Source: Lutjanus erythropterus
Taxonomy: Eukaryota > Chordata > Actinopteri > Lutjaniformes > Lutjanidae
NCBI GenBank assembly: GCA_020091685.1
Contig: CM034607.1
Span: 26,285,753 to 26,349,752 of the forward strand
Direction of reading: 5' to 3'
Length of the DNA stretch: 64,000 nt
This document shows positions 32,101 through 43,700 of this stretch, in pieces (positions within the stretch are counted from its first letter, which is position 1; each line of letters begins with the position of its first letter). The translations under genes and the position numbers were made by a program. The notes under the pieces are model-generated. The model ran no database searches, was not told where the DNA came from, and saw nothing but the letters and a program-made list of their open reading frames with translations.

Positions 32101-34063
32101 CTAAATCTATAGGTTGTATTTTCACTGCTCACTCAAAACAAAGCTTCTTCATTAGTGCACGTTGTTTCTTTCAGGCCTGTTGAGTCCGATGAAGAGGGAG
32201 CTGCTTCTAAGACTTCAGTCTGAGATCGAGAACGTTACGGACGCGTGGCTCAGCACAGCGCTCAAGTCTCTGCTGCTCATCCAGTCCAGGTCTGAGCAGA
32301 GCACAGTTTTTATTTAAAAAAAAAATCTTTAAGGTCATACTCTGCAGCGGGATGAATGTTGACTCAAAGGATGATGTAACCCTGGACACTGTTCAGAAGC
32401 TCGGAAGTTGTTTTTGTCTGTGCTGAATTTGTTTGGATATAAGCTCATAATTCATTCAGTGTATCATTTATTTACTCCAGTTTTAATGTTTTACTCAGCT
32501 GCAGCTGGGCCAACAGCAGTTCATGATAAGCAGCTCAACATACTGACAGTGTAAACAAGTCTTTGCCCTGATAAAGCTTTTTGTTTTCACCCTGTATGTA
32601 TGGGTGTGTGATATTCCACCAACAGGGGGAAGTGTATGAATGTGTTGGTCACCACCACTCAGCTGGTTCCAGCTCTGGCCAAAGTGCTGCTCTACGGCCT
32701 GGGAGACGTCTTCCCCATCGAGAACATCTACAGCGCCACAAAAATAGGTACGTACGGTATAAAGAGTGCAATTAGTTCTCCTCTACTTTGACGGGTAGAA
32801 AATGTGTTAAGATGCTGCTTTTAAGCTTCTGTGCTAAATGTCTAAATATTTTGTCCTTTGGTTTCCTTTCATGCAGGAAAGGAGAGTTGCTTTGAGAGGA
32901 TTGTCTCTCGCTTTGGGAAGAAAGTGACATATGTGGTTATAGGTGACGGTCGTGATGAGGAGTTTGCAGCAAAACAGGTAAACTTCAGTTTTCTTTTGTG
33001 GTCGATATTCAAGAGAGCAGAGCAGCCGATCTATGCCAATATCAAAACAAGGAAAAGTCTTGTATAATTCCATTGTTCCATCCTTATTACAATCTAATAT
33101 ACATCAGTATCTTTATCTAATATACATTATTATCTGTTATCTTTTTTATTATCAAGGAACATGTTGTTTCAGATGGATTTTTAATTAAATATGAAATATA
33201 TTCGGTCATGCTGTGGCTTCCAGAACATGACTGGTATTTAAGGGAGAGTAGAGTCAGAAGAGACGTCATTCAACTACATTATAACATAACAGGTTTAGAT
33301 GAGATTTGCAATTTGTCTTCGGTCTTCACTGCAGGTAAGTGCAAGTACAGTTATTGAGACTGCAACTTTGTTTGTTTAAAAGTTGTCCACATCAGACTGA
33401 GGAGCTTACAAGTCCAGATGTGGCTGTAAACAACTCAAAAGTTTAATAAGTCATAAACTAAACAGTCCAACAAGTTAATTTTTGAGGGGAAAGTAGGGCT
33501 GGGCAGTATTAATATATCAATATCATGATGTGATACTAGATATCAACACGTCAATCATGATACAACAATATCCGAAATGGATATGATATTGTTTCCTGGT
33601 TTTAAAGGCTGCATTACAGTAAAATTATGTAATTTTCTGAACTTACCAGACTGTTCTAGCTGTTATTTTATTTGCCTGTACCCACTTAGTCATTATATCC
33701 ACATTACTGATGATTATCACCAATCACCGATAATCATCTCTAAAATATTGTTGCAATATGCAGCGGTCCAAGTCCAGTGTGATTTACCTGTTTGACGAGC
33801 CTGTTTCCAGATCTGTGAATCACCAGCTTCTTCTCAGATTTCTTCATTCATATAAGTGGAATATAATTGAAGTTTAAAGCTTTGGTCTGTTATTTTTTGT
33901 TTTGAGATTTTTTTTCATCATTCTGTAGCTTTCCAGTAGTGTGAACATAAACATATTTCGTTGTGTCTGTCTCTCTGCGTAGCACAATATGCCTTTCTGG
34001 CGGATCTCCACTCACGGCGACCTCGTGTCCCTGCACCAAGCGCTGGAACTGGACTTCTTGTAA
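23141..34063 (+). CDS. eya3: Eyes absent homologue 3 (HAD tyrosine phosphatase / transcription co-activator)
   Basis: A nuclear co-activator of Six factors and a protein tyrosine phosphatase that acts on H2A.X Tyr-142. Eighteen coding exons: 23141-23197, 24817-24866, 25104-25198, 25289-25369, 25462-25516, 26123-26232, 26479-26616, 26797-26882, 28020-28197, 28766-28920, 29097-29180, 29282-29371, 30198-30256, 30416-30576, 32175-32289, 32626-32747, 32877-32977, 33983-34063. They join in frame to 605 aa (human EYA3 is 573). Residues 1-335 are the divergent Tyr/Ser/Thr/Pro-rich activation region with [13 protein letters not shown]. Residues 336-605 are the EYA domain: [14 protein letters not shown] with nucleophile D341 and D343, a variable loop, and GDGRDEE at 568-574, ending [21 protein letters not shown] at the N-terminus identifies EYA3 rather than EYA1/2/4. 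The start may be M1 or M9 ([11 protein letters not shown]). Intron 7 uses a GC donor. Catalytic residues are intact. Confidence 0.96.
23977..24305. repeat. Dispersed repeat family C, copy 3, in an eya3 intron
   Basis: Begins CTACAAGGAACTTTAATATG and ends TTGTTGTAGCTTTAT. It shares GTTGATTTTGG, CAGGCTTGTTTTATC and GCTTATGTAGGTCGTATAG with the other copies. This is the longest copy and carries the segment lacking in 15677-15919. Confidence 0.6.
28415..28640. repeat. Dispersed repeat family A, copy 2
   Basis: Diverged match to 22036-22336 and 52454-52715, with AATCAGGTCATGATTTCTGT, CACATCTCTACTGCTGGTAT and ACAATCTAGATGGATAAA. Lies in eya3 intron 9. Confidence 0.55.
29935..30150 (-). mobile_element. 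LINE reverse-transcriptase remnant
   Basis: Read on the minus strand, the frame gives [16 protein letters not shown], then [19 protein letters not shown] and [11 protein letters not shown]. This is the order and wording of the palm region and following part of L2/Rex-type non-LTR reverse transcriptases. The part between (including the catalytic aspartates) is missing, so the copy carries an internal deletion. It sits antisense in an eya3 intron next to a 'gggctgcac' repeat remnant. Confidence 0.55.
30577..32174 (+). other. eya3 intron 14, no further feature seen
   Basis: A 1.6 kb intron. It contains an ATA/TAA microsatellite (about 30897-30921) and AT-rich unique sequence. I see no convincing alternative exon. 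Confidence 0.5.
33493..33800 (-). repeat. Dispersed 'gggctgggc' fold-back repeat in eya3 intron 17
   Basis: Begins AGGGCTGGGCAGTATTAATA with alternating ATATC/GATAT words. The interior CTTACCAGACTGTTCTAGC and CCACATTACTGATGATTA matches a dispersed percomorph repeat known to me from recall. No coding frame. Confidence 0.5.
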
Positions 34064-35154
34064 AGGAGGCGGCGTTGAATGTCGCACACTAAAGGGAAAA
34101 TATTGTCGTCCTGATGGCTTGTGGAGGGACGCGGTGTAAGAAAATCCTCCACAACCCCGACGAACGATTACACACTCGAATATTAGAAACACCTCTCTGC
34201 CCTCACTGACGACTAAAGACTCACTGTGTGATGTGTGATGGTAACGTACTGAGGCGGACTTTGGGTCGGAGCTGACTGTGAGAAACGGACTGGATGCACC
34301 ATTTGGCTGAATTAAGGTTCCTCACGCCCAGCACTCCCTCCTCTACGGCAGCTAACCTCACCACGGCTGAAACTGGCACTGATTTGGACACAGAAGGGAA
34401 GACATCCATTTTTTTCTCCTCTTCAGTCTTTTTTTTTTTTCTTCTCCTGCAGCAAAAACAATCCCTCTACTTTTATTTCTCTCTCTGAATTTAAACAACC
34501 AAAGGGCCTTTGTTGTTGGTTTTTTTCGTTGTTGTTGTTGTTGTTGTTGTTCTCTTTTGGGGTTGTTGTAGCTTTTTATTTAGGATATGTGCGAGTGAAA
34601 GAATAATATCAACGCTAATTTGTTAAAAGAATCTCTTTCTGGGTTGTTTTGCACTCATTCAAAGACTTGAAAGCATCATTTTTGCCTTTTTGTCTCCCTT
34701 GCAAATCAAGTTTCTCATAGTTATCTTCATCAAATAATCCCTTTCTTTCATTATCAAATAATCTCTTTCTTTTGTCTTAAAAAAAAACCCTTTCCTTTCT
34801 TTTTTTTTTTTATTTGCCTCCCACGTTGCCATTCAACTATTTAATTTACGGTACTAGATGTGACTCAAAATGGAACTTGGTCATGATTTCCTCTTCTGAT
34901 CTGACCAGACTTCACCATCCGTCAGTGACCTCATGACCTCTCGACTGTGTGGCAACAGCAGACACGTGTTTTTTTGGGGTTTTTTTTTACTCACACTATG
35001 AGTGATCTGCGGTCAGAGAGCGCGTGCAGAGGCTCCGGTCAAGCTTCAGATGAACCTGAATTGGCCTTTTCAGCACAACTCAGTAATTTGAGCGGTAGTA
35101 GGCAGAGCAGAATAGAATTTCCCTCCACTTTGACTACTTAACAAAAATTAATTA

Positions 35155-35350
35155 GAACACATCGGCCACTTTGTTAGGTAAATTCTGCTAGTATTGTGTT
35201 GGACTCCCTTTAGCCTTAATTCGAAACATCCCTCAGAGGTTTTGGTCCATGTTGACAGTTGGTGCAGATTTGTTGGCTGCACATCCGTAATATGAATCTC
35301 CCTTTTCACCACATCCCCAAACATGCTCCAGTGGATTGAGAGCTGGATGT
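35155..35350 (-). mobile_element. Non-autonomous DNA transposon fragment
   Basis: CGGCCACTTTGTTAGGTAAA opens the block. CTGCTAGTATTGTGTTGGAC, CCTCAGAGGTTTTGGTCCAT and TTTGTTGGCTGCACATCCGT follow, ending at GTGGATTGAGAGCTGG. This wording matches a DNA element spread across fish and amphibian genomes (recall). Only the left part is present. Strand is arbitrary. Confidence 0.6.
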
Positions 35351-35921
35351 AAGGGGAAAAAAATATTCTTAGAATTATTGTGATTCTCTTCTGAGAGTTT
35401 AGGAATCAATCAAACCCATTTCTCAGCATTATAATCGTCAGAAACAATTTAGAGAGACCAGGCTGTGTGTTCCTTACAGCTGAACCAGCTGGATGGTGAA
35501 ACATAACGGATGTAAACATGTGCATTGTGTTTACTTTCTAAACTTGGCTCATTTGCTGCATTACATTAGAAAAGGTTGATGCAAACAGTAAAATAAAAAA
35601 AATAGTTCTTCAAAGTGGTTTTTGCCTTTTTCTAAAATGAGTTAAATCGCTTAAAGGGAGATGAAAACACATTCCGAATGAGCAAACATCTGACTCGTGA
35701 CTTATCAGCTGTTTTTCTCAGTTTGGTTAAAATTTTAGCTTCATTTGGATGGAAACCTGACTGCAGATAACAGCTCAGGATGAAGGATCTGAATTGGCTT
35801 TGAATGGAGACCTGACGCGTTTCTAGAGGATTCAGATAACCTCTTTATCCACAGTGTCAGCTGCGGCGTTTGAAACAACGGCAGCGCAGAGAGCTCTGCT
35901 TCACCTGCAGGACGTGGGTCC

Positions 35922-35944
35922 TGGTGGTGGTGGTGGTGGTGGTG
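35922..35944. repeat. TGG/GGT microsatellite
   Basis: A pure run of GGT triplets after GGACGTGGGTCCT, in the presumed eya3 3'UTR. Confidence 0.8.
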
Positions 35945-36389
35945 CTGCTCCTGTGTAGAAGGGCTGGGGGGCCTTTGACACGTCTGTCCCCGGGGGTCCA
36001 TTGTCTCTTAATCCGTCCGTGCTCGCACCTCTGACTCAGCTAATACATTGTCAGGAGGACTATAGTTCACTTAAGAGGTTCCATTTTAAAGTTTAGTGAA
36101 TTGTTAGACATTTGTAGCATCTCATCACAATACTCACCAATACAGGTTTAGTCTGCGGGACTGTTGAGTCGTGGGAGCCGTTGTACGAGTTGACAAAAGA
36201 ATAACGTTTTATTACTCTTACATGTTGTCATGTCATTGCTACAAAATAAGATTTTTTTTTTTTTATGTGTCTGAATGTCGAAATTGTCATTTAACCAAAG
36301 ACATTCATTCATTCAACGTTTTCTCAGCTGCTTCAGTTTTTCAAATTTGATTTAGCTGACATTTATTATACTAATTAGGTAAAACTAGA

Positions 36390-37200
36390 GCTATAGCTAA
36401 TGATATTTGTCATGATTAATTAATCTGCAGATTATTTTTCAGATTTCTTGATTGATTATTTTCAATGAGGCGCAACAGTTAAACAATAAATTAATCCAAA
36501 AAGAAACCTGCAACTATTCTGATAACAATTTGCTGGTTCCACCTTCTCAAATTAAGGGATTTGCTGTTTTTGTTTGTCTTATATGATAGTAAACTGGAGT
36601 AGAGATGTTAATCAATAATAATAGTTATCATTCATTGATTGTCATGAAGTATTTAACTGATTGAAAACTTATCAATCAAAATAAATAGTCTAGAAATGGC
36701 AGCAGATGTGCTTCATTCGACAGCGTTCTGTCTGGTGGAGCTTGTTTATTGAACAAGGCAACTTAAACTTGAAATAAAAAAAATGAAAATGAGAAAAAGC
36801 TCATTACTTATTAATGATCAATTTTAGGGTTTTCAACTGTTGGTTAAGAAAAATGCACTAAATTTGCAATCCTTCGAGATGTAACTTTGGGGTCTTTACA
36901 TTTTTATGGAACAATTAAGGAACTAATCTGCAGATTAATTGGTGGTGGAAACAATTGTTAGATACAGCCCTAATATTGTATATAAAATGTCAGAAAACGG
37001 TTACTTCTTGACTTCTTTTAAATTGTTCATATCTGAACAGTCAAACACCCAAAGATATTTAATTTACTGTCATAGAGGAATAAGAAAAATGGCAAATATT
37101 CACGTGAAAACAAGTTCTGTTTTTGGTATTTTTTGCCTCAAAACAGTCAGTTGTCAAAATAGATGCTGACTGATTAATCTACTAGTCATTTCAGCTCCAG
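36390..37200. repeat. Cluster of 'gattaatc/gctgcaac' dispersed repeat remnants
   Basis: Several overlapping diverged pieces, with words such as GATTAATTAATCTGCAGATT, TCAAACACCCAAAGATATTT and CTGACTGATTAATCTACTAG. This type of element is extremely common in fish genomes. Non-coding. Confidence 0.45.
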
Positions 37201-37833
37201 TTAAAACTTGGAGATTACTAGTTGTCATACGACTGCAGCCACAGAATGACTTCATCACTCGGCCACATGACAACCCCCGACCTCTCGAAGGCGTGTCGGC
37301 GGGGGAAGAACACAAAGGATGATGACTGTGCAATACATTTCATTAACTGTATTTCAAGGGATTTTTCGTGTGCGGACAGTGAGAGAAGCTGGAGGGGGTC
37401 TGTATGAGATTACGACTGAACAATACTGAGCCTGAAGAAGATTTTCGTATTTACACACATGCAGCTTGACCGTTACGAATGTGTATTTCTGTGTAAATCG
37501 TTTGTGTGTGACTGTGCATATTTATATTGTGCCTTTAACCATCATCTGTATGCATAATCTCAAAGGGAAATGTGTAAGATTTTTTGTTTGATACATTTAT
37601 CACTGCATTGTTATATTATCCAAAGTGTTATCTTACTTTTTTTTTTTTAAACTCAATATCTTTTTTTTAAAGTGCTGGTGAGACTTCTCTTTTTTTTGTT
37701 ACTAGACTTTTTTTTGATTTGATTGTCCTGTCTGCACTGTATTTGAAAGGTCTCCTAGAAAACTATATATCCATTTTGGGGGAAAATGTTCATGTAGATT
37801 GCTCAGTGTTTAAAGAAGATTTTAGTGAAGGGT

Positions 37834-38570
37834 TTAAAGGGATATTCCGATTATTTGAAGTGGGGCGGTATGAGGTACTTACCCAGGGTCAGTGAATGAC
37901 CTACAGTAGATGGCGGAAGTAGAGGGGAATACCAGCGTGAAAGCTAAGCAGTGTACTGCTGTGGAGAGGGTCAGCAGCAAAACATATTTTAGCCTCCTGA
38001 AAAAAATCAACATCAGTTTAAGTGTCTGCAGTATTTTGAATATTTTCACCACTTAAATCTTGCTGTCGGACAGCCTTTTCTGATGGGAAGCCACTGTTAT
38101 GTAAGCCAAGCATCACCCACTCCAGACCAACCAAACTCCATTAGCAAAAACAGTAATTTTACCTCACAGAACATGGGAGTTGCTGGTCCTCCACCAACTT
38201 GATCGGTTAGTTTGTGAATGACTTTGGTGATTCAGGATTAACCTTTTAAAATGCTGAAGTCTCTTAATAACAAAAACAATCAAGGCAGCAGCAGACCAGC
38301 AACTCCCATGATCCTGTGAGGTAAAATTACCGTTTTTTTCCAAAGGAGTTCGGTTGCTTCTGAGGGAGAAATATTTGGCTCATATAGCAGCAGTTTCTCA
38401 CAGCTAAAATACGCATGGTTACTGACCCTGTTCACAGCAGTATATTGCTCAGCTTCCTACTGTGGTACCTCTGCTGCTTCTCCAAAGATTACTGTAGGTA
38501 ATACACTGACTATCAATAAGTACCTCGCACAACTTTAAAAAAAAAAAAAAAACCTGGACTATCCCTTTAT
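37834..38570. repeat. Dispersed fold-back repeat family B, copy 1
   Basis: A 737-base palindromic element. The ends TTAAAGGGATATTCC and GGACTATCCCTTTA are inverted, as are GAGGTACTTAC and AGTACCTC inside them. A second inner pair is ACAGTAATTTTACCTCACAG against CTGTGAGGTAAAATTACCG with matching flanks. No transposase. Two further copies lie at 55775-56510 and 63220-64000. Confidence 0.7.
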
Positions 38571-39370
38571 GATGGCTTATAGTTACTTTGCTATCAGATA
38601 AGCCATCTCTAGATATCTGGAGTGACAATACATTCATAGTTTTCATAAATTTACTTGTGAAAATCTCATTTTCAACCCCCACGTCTGCTTTGTATTAGAT
38701 TTTTGCATCCTTTCGAAAAGGAGATTGTTTATTCTGTTGCTGTGAAATGTTTAGCATCGCTTAGAGACAATCGCATAGTATTTTTAATGCAGATCAGATT
38801 ACTGAGGTGAAAGGTTTGGATAACAAGGTGTGCATTTGATTGCTCAGTGTCGTACTACCTAAGTGAGTTCAGCAGAAATTGGCTCATCTATCAGTCCTGA
38901 CACACAGTTAGAGGAAATCGAGAGACCATAAGCAATCTTAACATTTTTTTTTCTGCTTACTGAATGTGTTTTCTGTTTATTTCTTTACTTTGTCTGCATG
39001 TCACGTCTGTTTTATAGTCTTGAAGTATACCACGACTGTCGAAAAAATGACCATGCGATGTTTAAGGGGCTATATTCTTCTACGTGTCCTCTTTTTCTTT
39101 CCAATGCCAAATACTGTTATTCTTTTTAAAATGCTGTGTTTTTTTTTGTTTTGTTTTGTTTTATTATGGATTTCATCTCATTTTCAAGAATCTGTGAGGC
39201 CACATAGGGTCATGTAGAGAGCCTGAATGTGATCCTGTAAACTGAACACTCATAATAATCAATGCTAATTTAATTACAGTAATCACTATTTTCCCCACAG
39301 TAGCTGTTTGGGGCCTCGACACAGTCCTGTTAAGGTTTTCCTGTGTACCCAAGACACTCAATACAGTGTA

Positions 39371-39376
39371 AATAAA
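39371..39376 (+). terminator. Candidate polyadenylation signal of eya3
   Basis: AATAAA in GTGTAAATAAATTT, followed by GT- and T-rich sequence (ATGTTTCTGTTTATTATTTA). It lies 1.4 kb before the stop codon of the convergent xkr8 gene. Confidence 0.45.
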
Positions 39377-39390
39377 TTTAAAAAATGTTT

Positions 39391-40634
39391 CAGACTCATG
39401 TTTCTGTTTATTATTTATTAGTGTAAAAAATACAATGACATAAATTGACATTTAGTATAAATATAATTTTTGAAACATTTCCACTGAAGTCAGGTTCTTG
39501 ATGAGGAATGTTGCTAAGCTGGAAGAGGGCAGCTGTTAGGTAGGCAATCTGAATCCAGTGCTGGAATGGCGGACTCCGCCACCATCAATAAAAGCTACTA
39601 TATAAAGATAATGACTGGAAGTAAGAAAATTTAATAGGGATGTAATGATATCAAAAGTCTCGGTATAGTAATACTTTGATAAAAAAAAAAAAAAAAGTCA
39701 ATGACACAATATTTAAAAAGAAATATTACAACTTTAGCTTAAAGTGCTTTGGCTCTCCTTTAACAAAATAAAAGTAGACAGCCAAGACAGCATGTGCAAA
39801 GAATACATATATATATGTGTATATATGTAGTCACAGTCTGGTACATTAGTGAGACATTTTTTTAATTGTGATATTTGATATCTTGTTACATCCCTAACAT
39901 CTGTTTAGTTTTTTCCCCAAACATTTTTATAAAAATAAAGTACAATATATATGTAGAAAAAATAAAAAAACAAAAAATCAACACGTTTCAATGAGGAACA
40001 TAAATTAACATCTCATATAAACATTTAATCTTTTAAAGTAGAATAATCTAATATGTTAACTTTGATGAATATACTTGTGACATGAGTGCTGTAACTGCAG
40101 TGTCCCCCTTTAAACTATTACAGCCTGGAAGAACTGTTTTGTTTGCTTGTTAACTAGAGTTCAAATTAATCCAGAATGTTTGCAGAATCAGTAAGTGTCT
40201 GTTTGAGTCCTAAGAAATTATCAATAATCTTGTAAAAGGCACAGATGCTTTTAACAGTTGAAGTAAGCAATTTGATAATGGAGTCTGGCAGGTAGGCTCC
40301 ATTAATATATTTCTCATTACTGTTCACAGTTTTGCATTTTTGCAAGTGCTACATGTTGCTCCTTTAGTGACTATAAAATAAAATAATGCATGAAAACATT
40401 AAGGATTTATATTATAAAATGTAAGCCATTTTATAATAATTATTTACATTAAGTTCTTTTAAATGTGTTGTAGTGCCTTTCAATGCTTTTATATTGTTCT
40501 GAGTTATTAGTGGGGAGGCTGTTTTCAAGAGGAGAGTACATTAAATATTCTTAAGTCCTGCCCCCTTTTAGGACATTGGTCAGATGTTTAAGAGATGTTG
40601 CTGGAGACTTGCTAAGTCGTCTCCCATGAGGTGG
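39391..40634. other. Spacer between the convergent eya3 and xkr8 transcripts
   Basis: AT-rich with several A runs and a short TA repeat (about 39805-39828). No exon or RNA gene seen. Part of it may be the xkr8 3'UTR if the proximal signal at 40635-40640 is not used. Confidence 0.45.
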
Positions 40635-40640
40635 TTTATT
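40635..40640 (-). terminator. Candidate polyadenylation signal of the downstream xkr8 copy
   Basis: TTTATT on the plus strand (AATAAA on the minus strand), about 100 bases past the xkr8 stop codon. This would give a short 3'UTR. Confidence 0.35.
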
Positions 40641-40741
40641 AGGAAGCAGGTCATAGTCCTCTTAATCAGGCTGGTCCACTCAGAGTCTACATGACTCAGT
40701 CTTTCTTACGTCCATGTCTGGTGGATGTCAGGCGATGCAGG

Positions 40742-43700
40742 TCAGGAGTAGAAGTTCTCAGCCAGCTTCCTCATTCTTTTGTTGCAGCGTCTGGTCTCGG
40801 CTGCTGGTGGTGGTGGACTCGGCCCGATGCGATCTTCAACGTCTGTGTCTGTGACCAACATGACAGGGAAGTCCGGCTCATCTAGAGGGATTATTTGTCC
40901 AGTTTGGGACTTTTCAGTGGGGTCCCCTTTTAGGTCCTTTTTAGAAAGATTTGGGTGGTAGAACTTATAATATATTAACTTAAAAATGAGACCAATTATA
41001 TAAACTGCAACAACACAGGCAGCAGTGATTTTGGCATAGAAGGGTGATATGTTAAAATAAGGTGGTTCTGTGATCATCTTCCAGCACCACAAACTGCTGA
41101 GGAGGCAAATATCAAGCAGTATGTACCCATGATAGAGCAGAGTCCTGTTCCTCGTCCTCCCCTCGACCACATTAAACCAGTCGAAATACCAGATGAGGCC
41201 TACGGTGGCTCGGTAAAGACATTCTCCACAAGGGCTTTCCATGAAGTCAGTCCCAGACAGCCAGACGAAGACGAACAACACCAACCAAGAGCAAAAGAAG
41301 TGGGTGAAGATGAAGCAGGGCAGCACGGAGGCGAAGAGGGCGAGGGCGGTGAGGCGAGACGCGATGAGAAGCAGGTTCCAGAGAAAGTAGACCACCGATG
41401 AGGCCATCTGCTGCTTCGCCTTGTCGGGCAGGAAGGAGCGCAGGGAGCGGTGGTACATGGTCACACTGCAGGCGACGGCCGAAGCTGATCCGATGGCCTT
41501 CAACACTGAAGAGAAGAAGTCATCGTTAGAGAGGCTAAACAGGAATAAATGAAGCAGACTTTTTTTAGCGTGTTAAAACTATTAAATACACTTTCACTTC
41601 TGTACATTTTTGTAGTATTGCTGTCAATAGCTTGTAGAAAAGGGAAATGACTTTGAAGAAATCAGGGTCGGACCATTCTGACATAATAATCAGGCCACTT
41701 CCTTTATGTCAGTGTTACTATTGTAAAGTTTGAGGAGGCTTTTTCCGCTGTTGTTTTTGTCCCTGACAAGAATTACCGACAAATTACACTGGTCCTTTTC
41801 CTCTTTAGTCCAGCTGACACATAGTCTTTGATTTCCAAAAACAATCTGCAATGTGGACTCATCAGACCACAGCACACTTTTACACTTTGTGTCAGTCCAT
41901 CTCAGACGAGCTCAGGTCAGAGAAGTCTGCAGCGTTTCTGGATGATGTTGATATGTGGCTTTCTCTTTGCATGGAAGAGTCTTAACTTGCATTTGTAGGT
42001 GCAGCTAAAAAATGTGTTTGCTGGCAACGATTTTCCAAAATGTTACAGTCCAGATTCCAACATCCACTTGAGTTAGAAGTTTTTTAAAACGACAAATTTA
42101 TAGTTTATAGCTCTGAGACGTGAGTGAGGTACCGCACCTGTGACAGGATCGAGCTGGCCCCGCTGCAGAATGATAGTGAGCATGAGGACGAGCTGAGGGG
42201 AGCTCTCCGAGAACGTCTCTATGAGCCGCAGCATGCTGAGATCGTGGCTCAGGTACACTGCAAAATCCTCGGGGCTACTGAGCTTCGTGAAGAAGCTGCG
42301 TACAGAGCTCTCCACCACTCCTGCGTGCCTGAGAAGAAAAGGTTGTGGGATAGAAAACAGTTAAAATCATTGAAATCACCACATATTAACCTAAAAATAA
42401 GGTACACCAGCAGAATCGTCATGTAAAGGACATTAATTTGGATTTCTTTTGGGAGGTGGATGAAAAGGGATGATGTTGTTAAAACCAGACTGAGACTGGA
42501 GCATTGTGGTCTAGACAGTTATTTGAAAGCCAAATGCAAACATCTAGACAGTCTGTGTGGAAAGAGTCCAACCTGTTATCTTAACAAATACAAGTGAAAG
42601 GCAGCAGTTATTCAGGGAGTTGTCAGATCTTTAGGCTTTGTCTTTCAAGTCTACTTTTGCATTTGAAAAGAATTTCCAACCAATTAGAGGAGTAATCCTA
42701 GAATCTCTGCTTAACTGGACAGTATATAATAATACTGAATAAACAGGTAATGCTTTTCTGTGAGCACCATTGTGCTTTTCAGCTTATAGCCCACTGGAAA
42801 TTCATTAGATGAAGACTAAAAGGAGCCACTTTGGTTTCAGATTATCTACTGCAAAGAAGTAAGCTGTGGTATGACTCGCGTTTCCGTTAATTTCCATTGT
42901 GGTCACAAAAATGCATCTGCATAAAAAAAACCCACTTGTACGTACAAAAAAGTCCACCATTACAATAAAATATCCTCTTATTCACCCTTTAAAGGAAATA
43001 AAAGGAGAAAATGACTTAATGTTGTGTTTTGTTCTATTACTTGCTTTTAGTTTCAAAAATGAAGTGTTCACTGTAGGCTAAAATGACACAATATGCACAC
43101 TGCCCTAGTTTGGAAGGCAGCTACTGTGCGGTATGAATTATGATTATTTCCTTTGCACTTCCAGTAAATGAATTTTCATGGTTAGTGAATACGTATGGAA
43201 GCTCATTTCTGCCAATGGGAAGAAAAAAATATCCTATAAATCATTATCATGAAAAACTTTCTCAAAATCATAGAAGTTTCCTATTATTTTGAGAAAATAA
43301 CCCATGATTTTGAGATACTAAGCCATTATATTGAGATACTATGTAATTATTGTGAGATACTAAGTCAAAAGTTTTTCATTAGAATGACTTACAGGATCTT
43401 TTTTTCATCATATAGGCAGAATTCGGCTTCCCGCGTAATCGTTCCATTCAGATTATTTACTTTATAGTTTAAATACATGAATTTTCATGAACAGGTGATG
43501 CATGGAAGTCTGCCATTGTGAAGGGAAAAAAAAGATCATGTAATTCGGAACATTAAGTCATTATTTTGAGATACTCACTCAATATTTTGATATACTAAGT
43601 CAAAACTTTTCATTATAATGGTTTACAGGATCTTTTTCATCACACTGGCACAAACGGGCTTCCATAAATATGAAGGGTGGAGCTCTCAGATAATAAAAAA

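Larger units (their letters stand above)
34064..39390 (+). other. Probable long eya3 3'UTR carrying repeats
   Basis: No gene or splice structure was found between the eya3 stop and the convergent xkr8 gene. The first good poly(A) context is AATAAA at 39371-39376. The stretch contains a GTT run (about 34530-34550), a transposon fragment (35155-35350), a TGG run (35922-35944), 'gattaat'-type remnants (36390-37200) and the family B fold-back (37834-38570). An earlier transcript end cannot be excluded. Confidence 0.4.
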
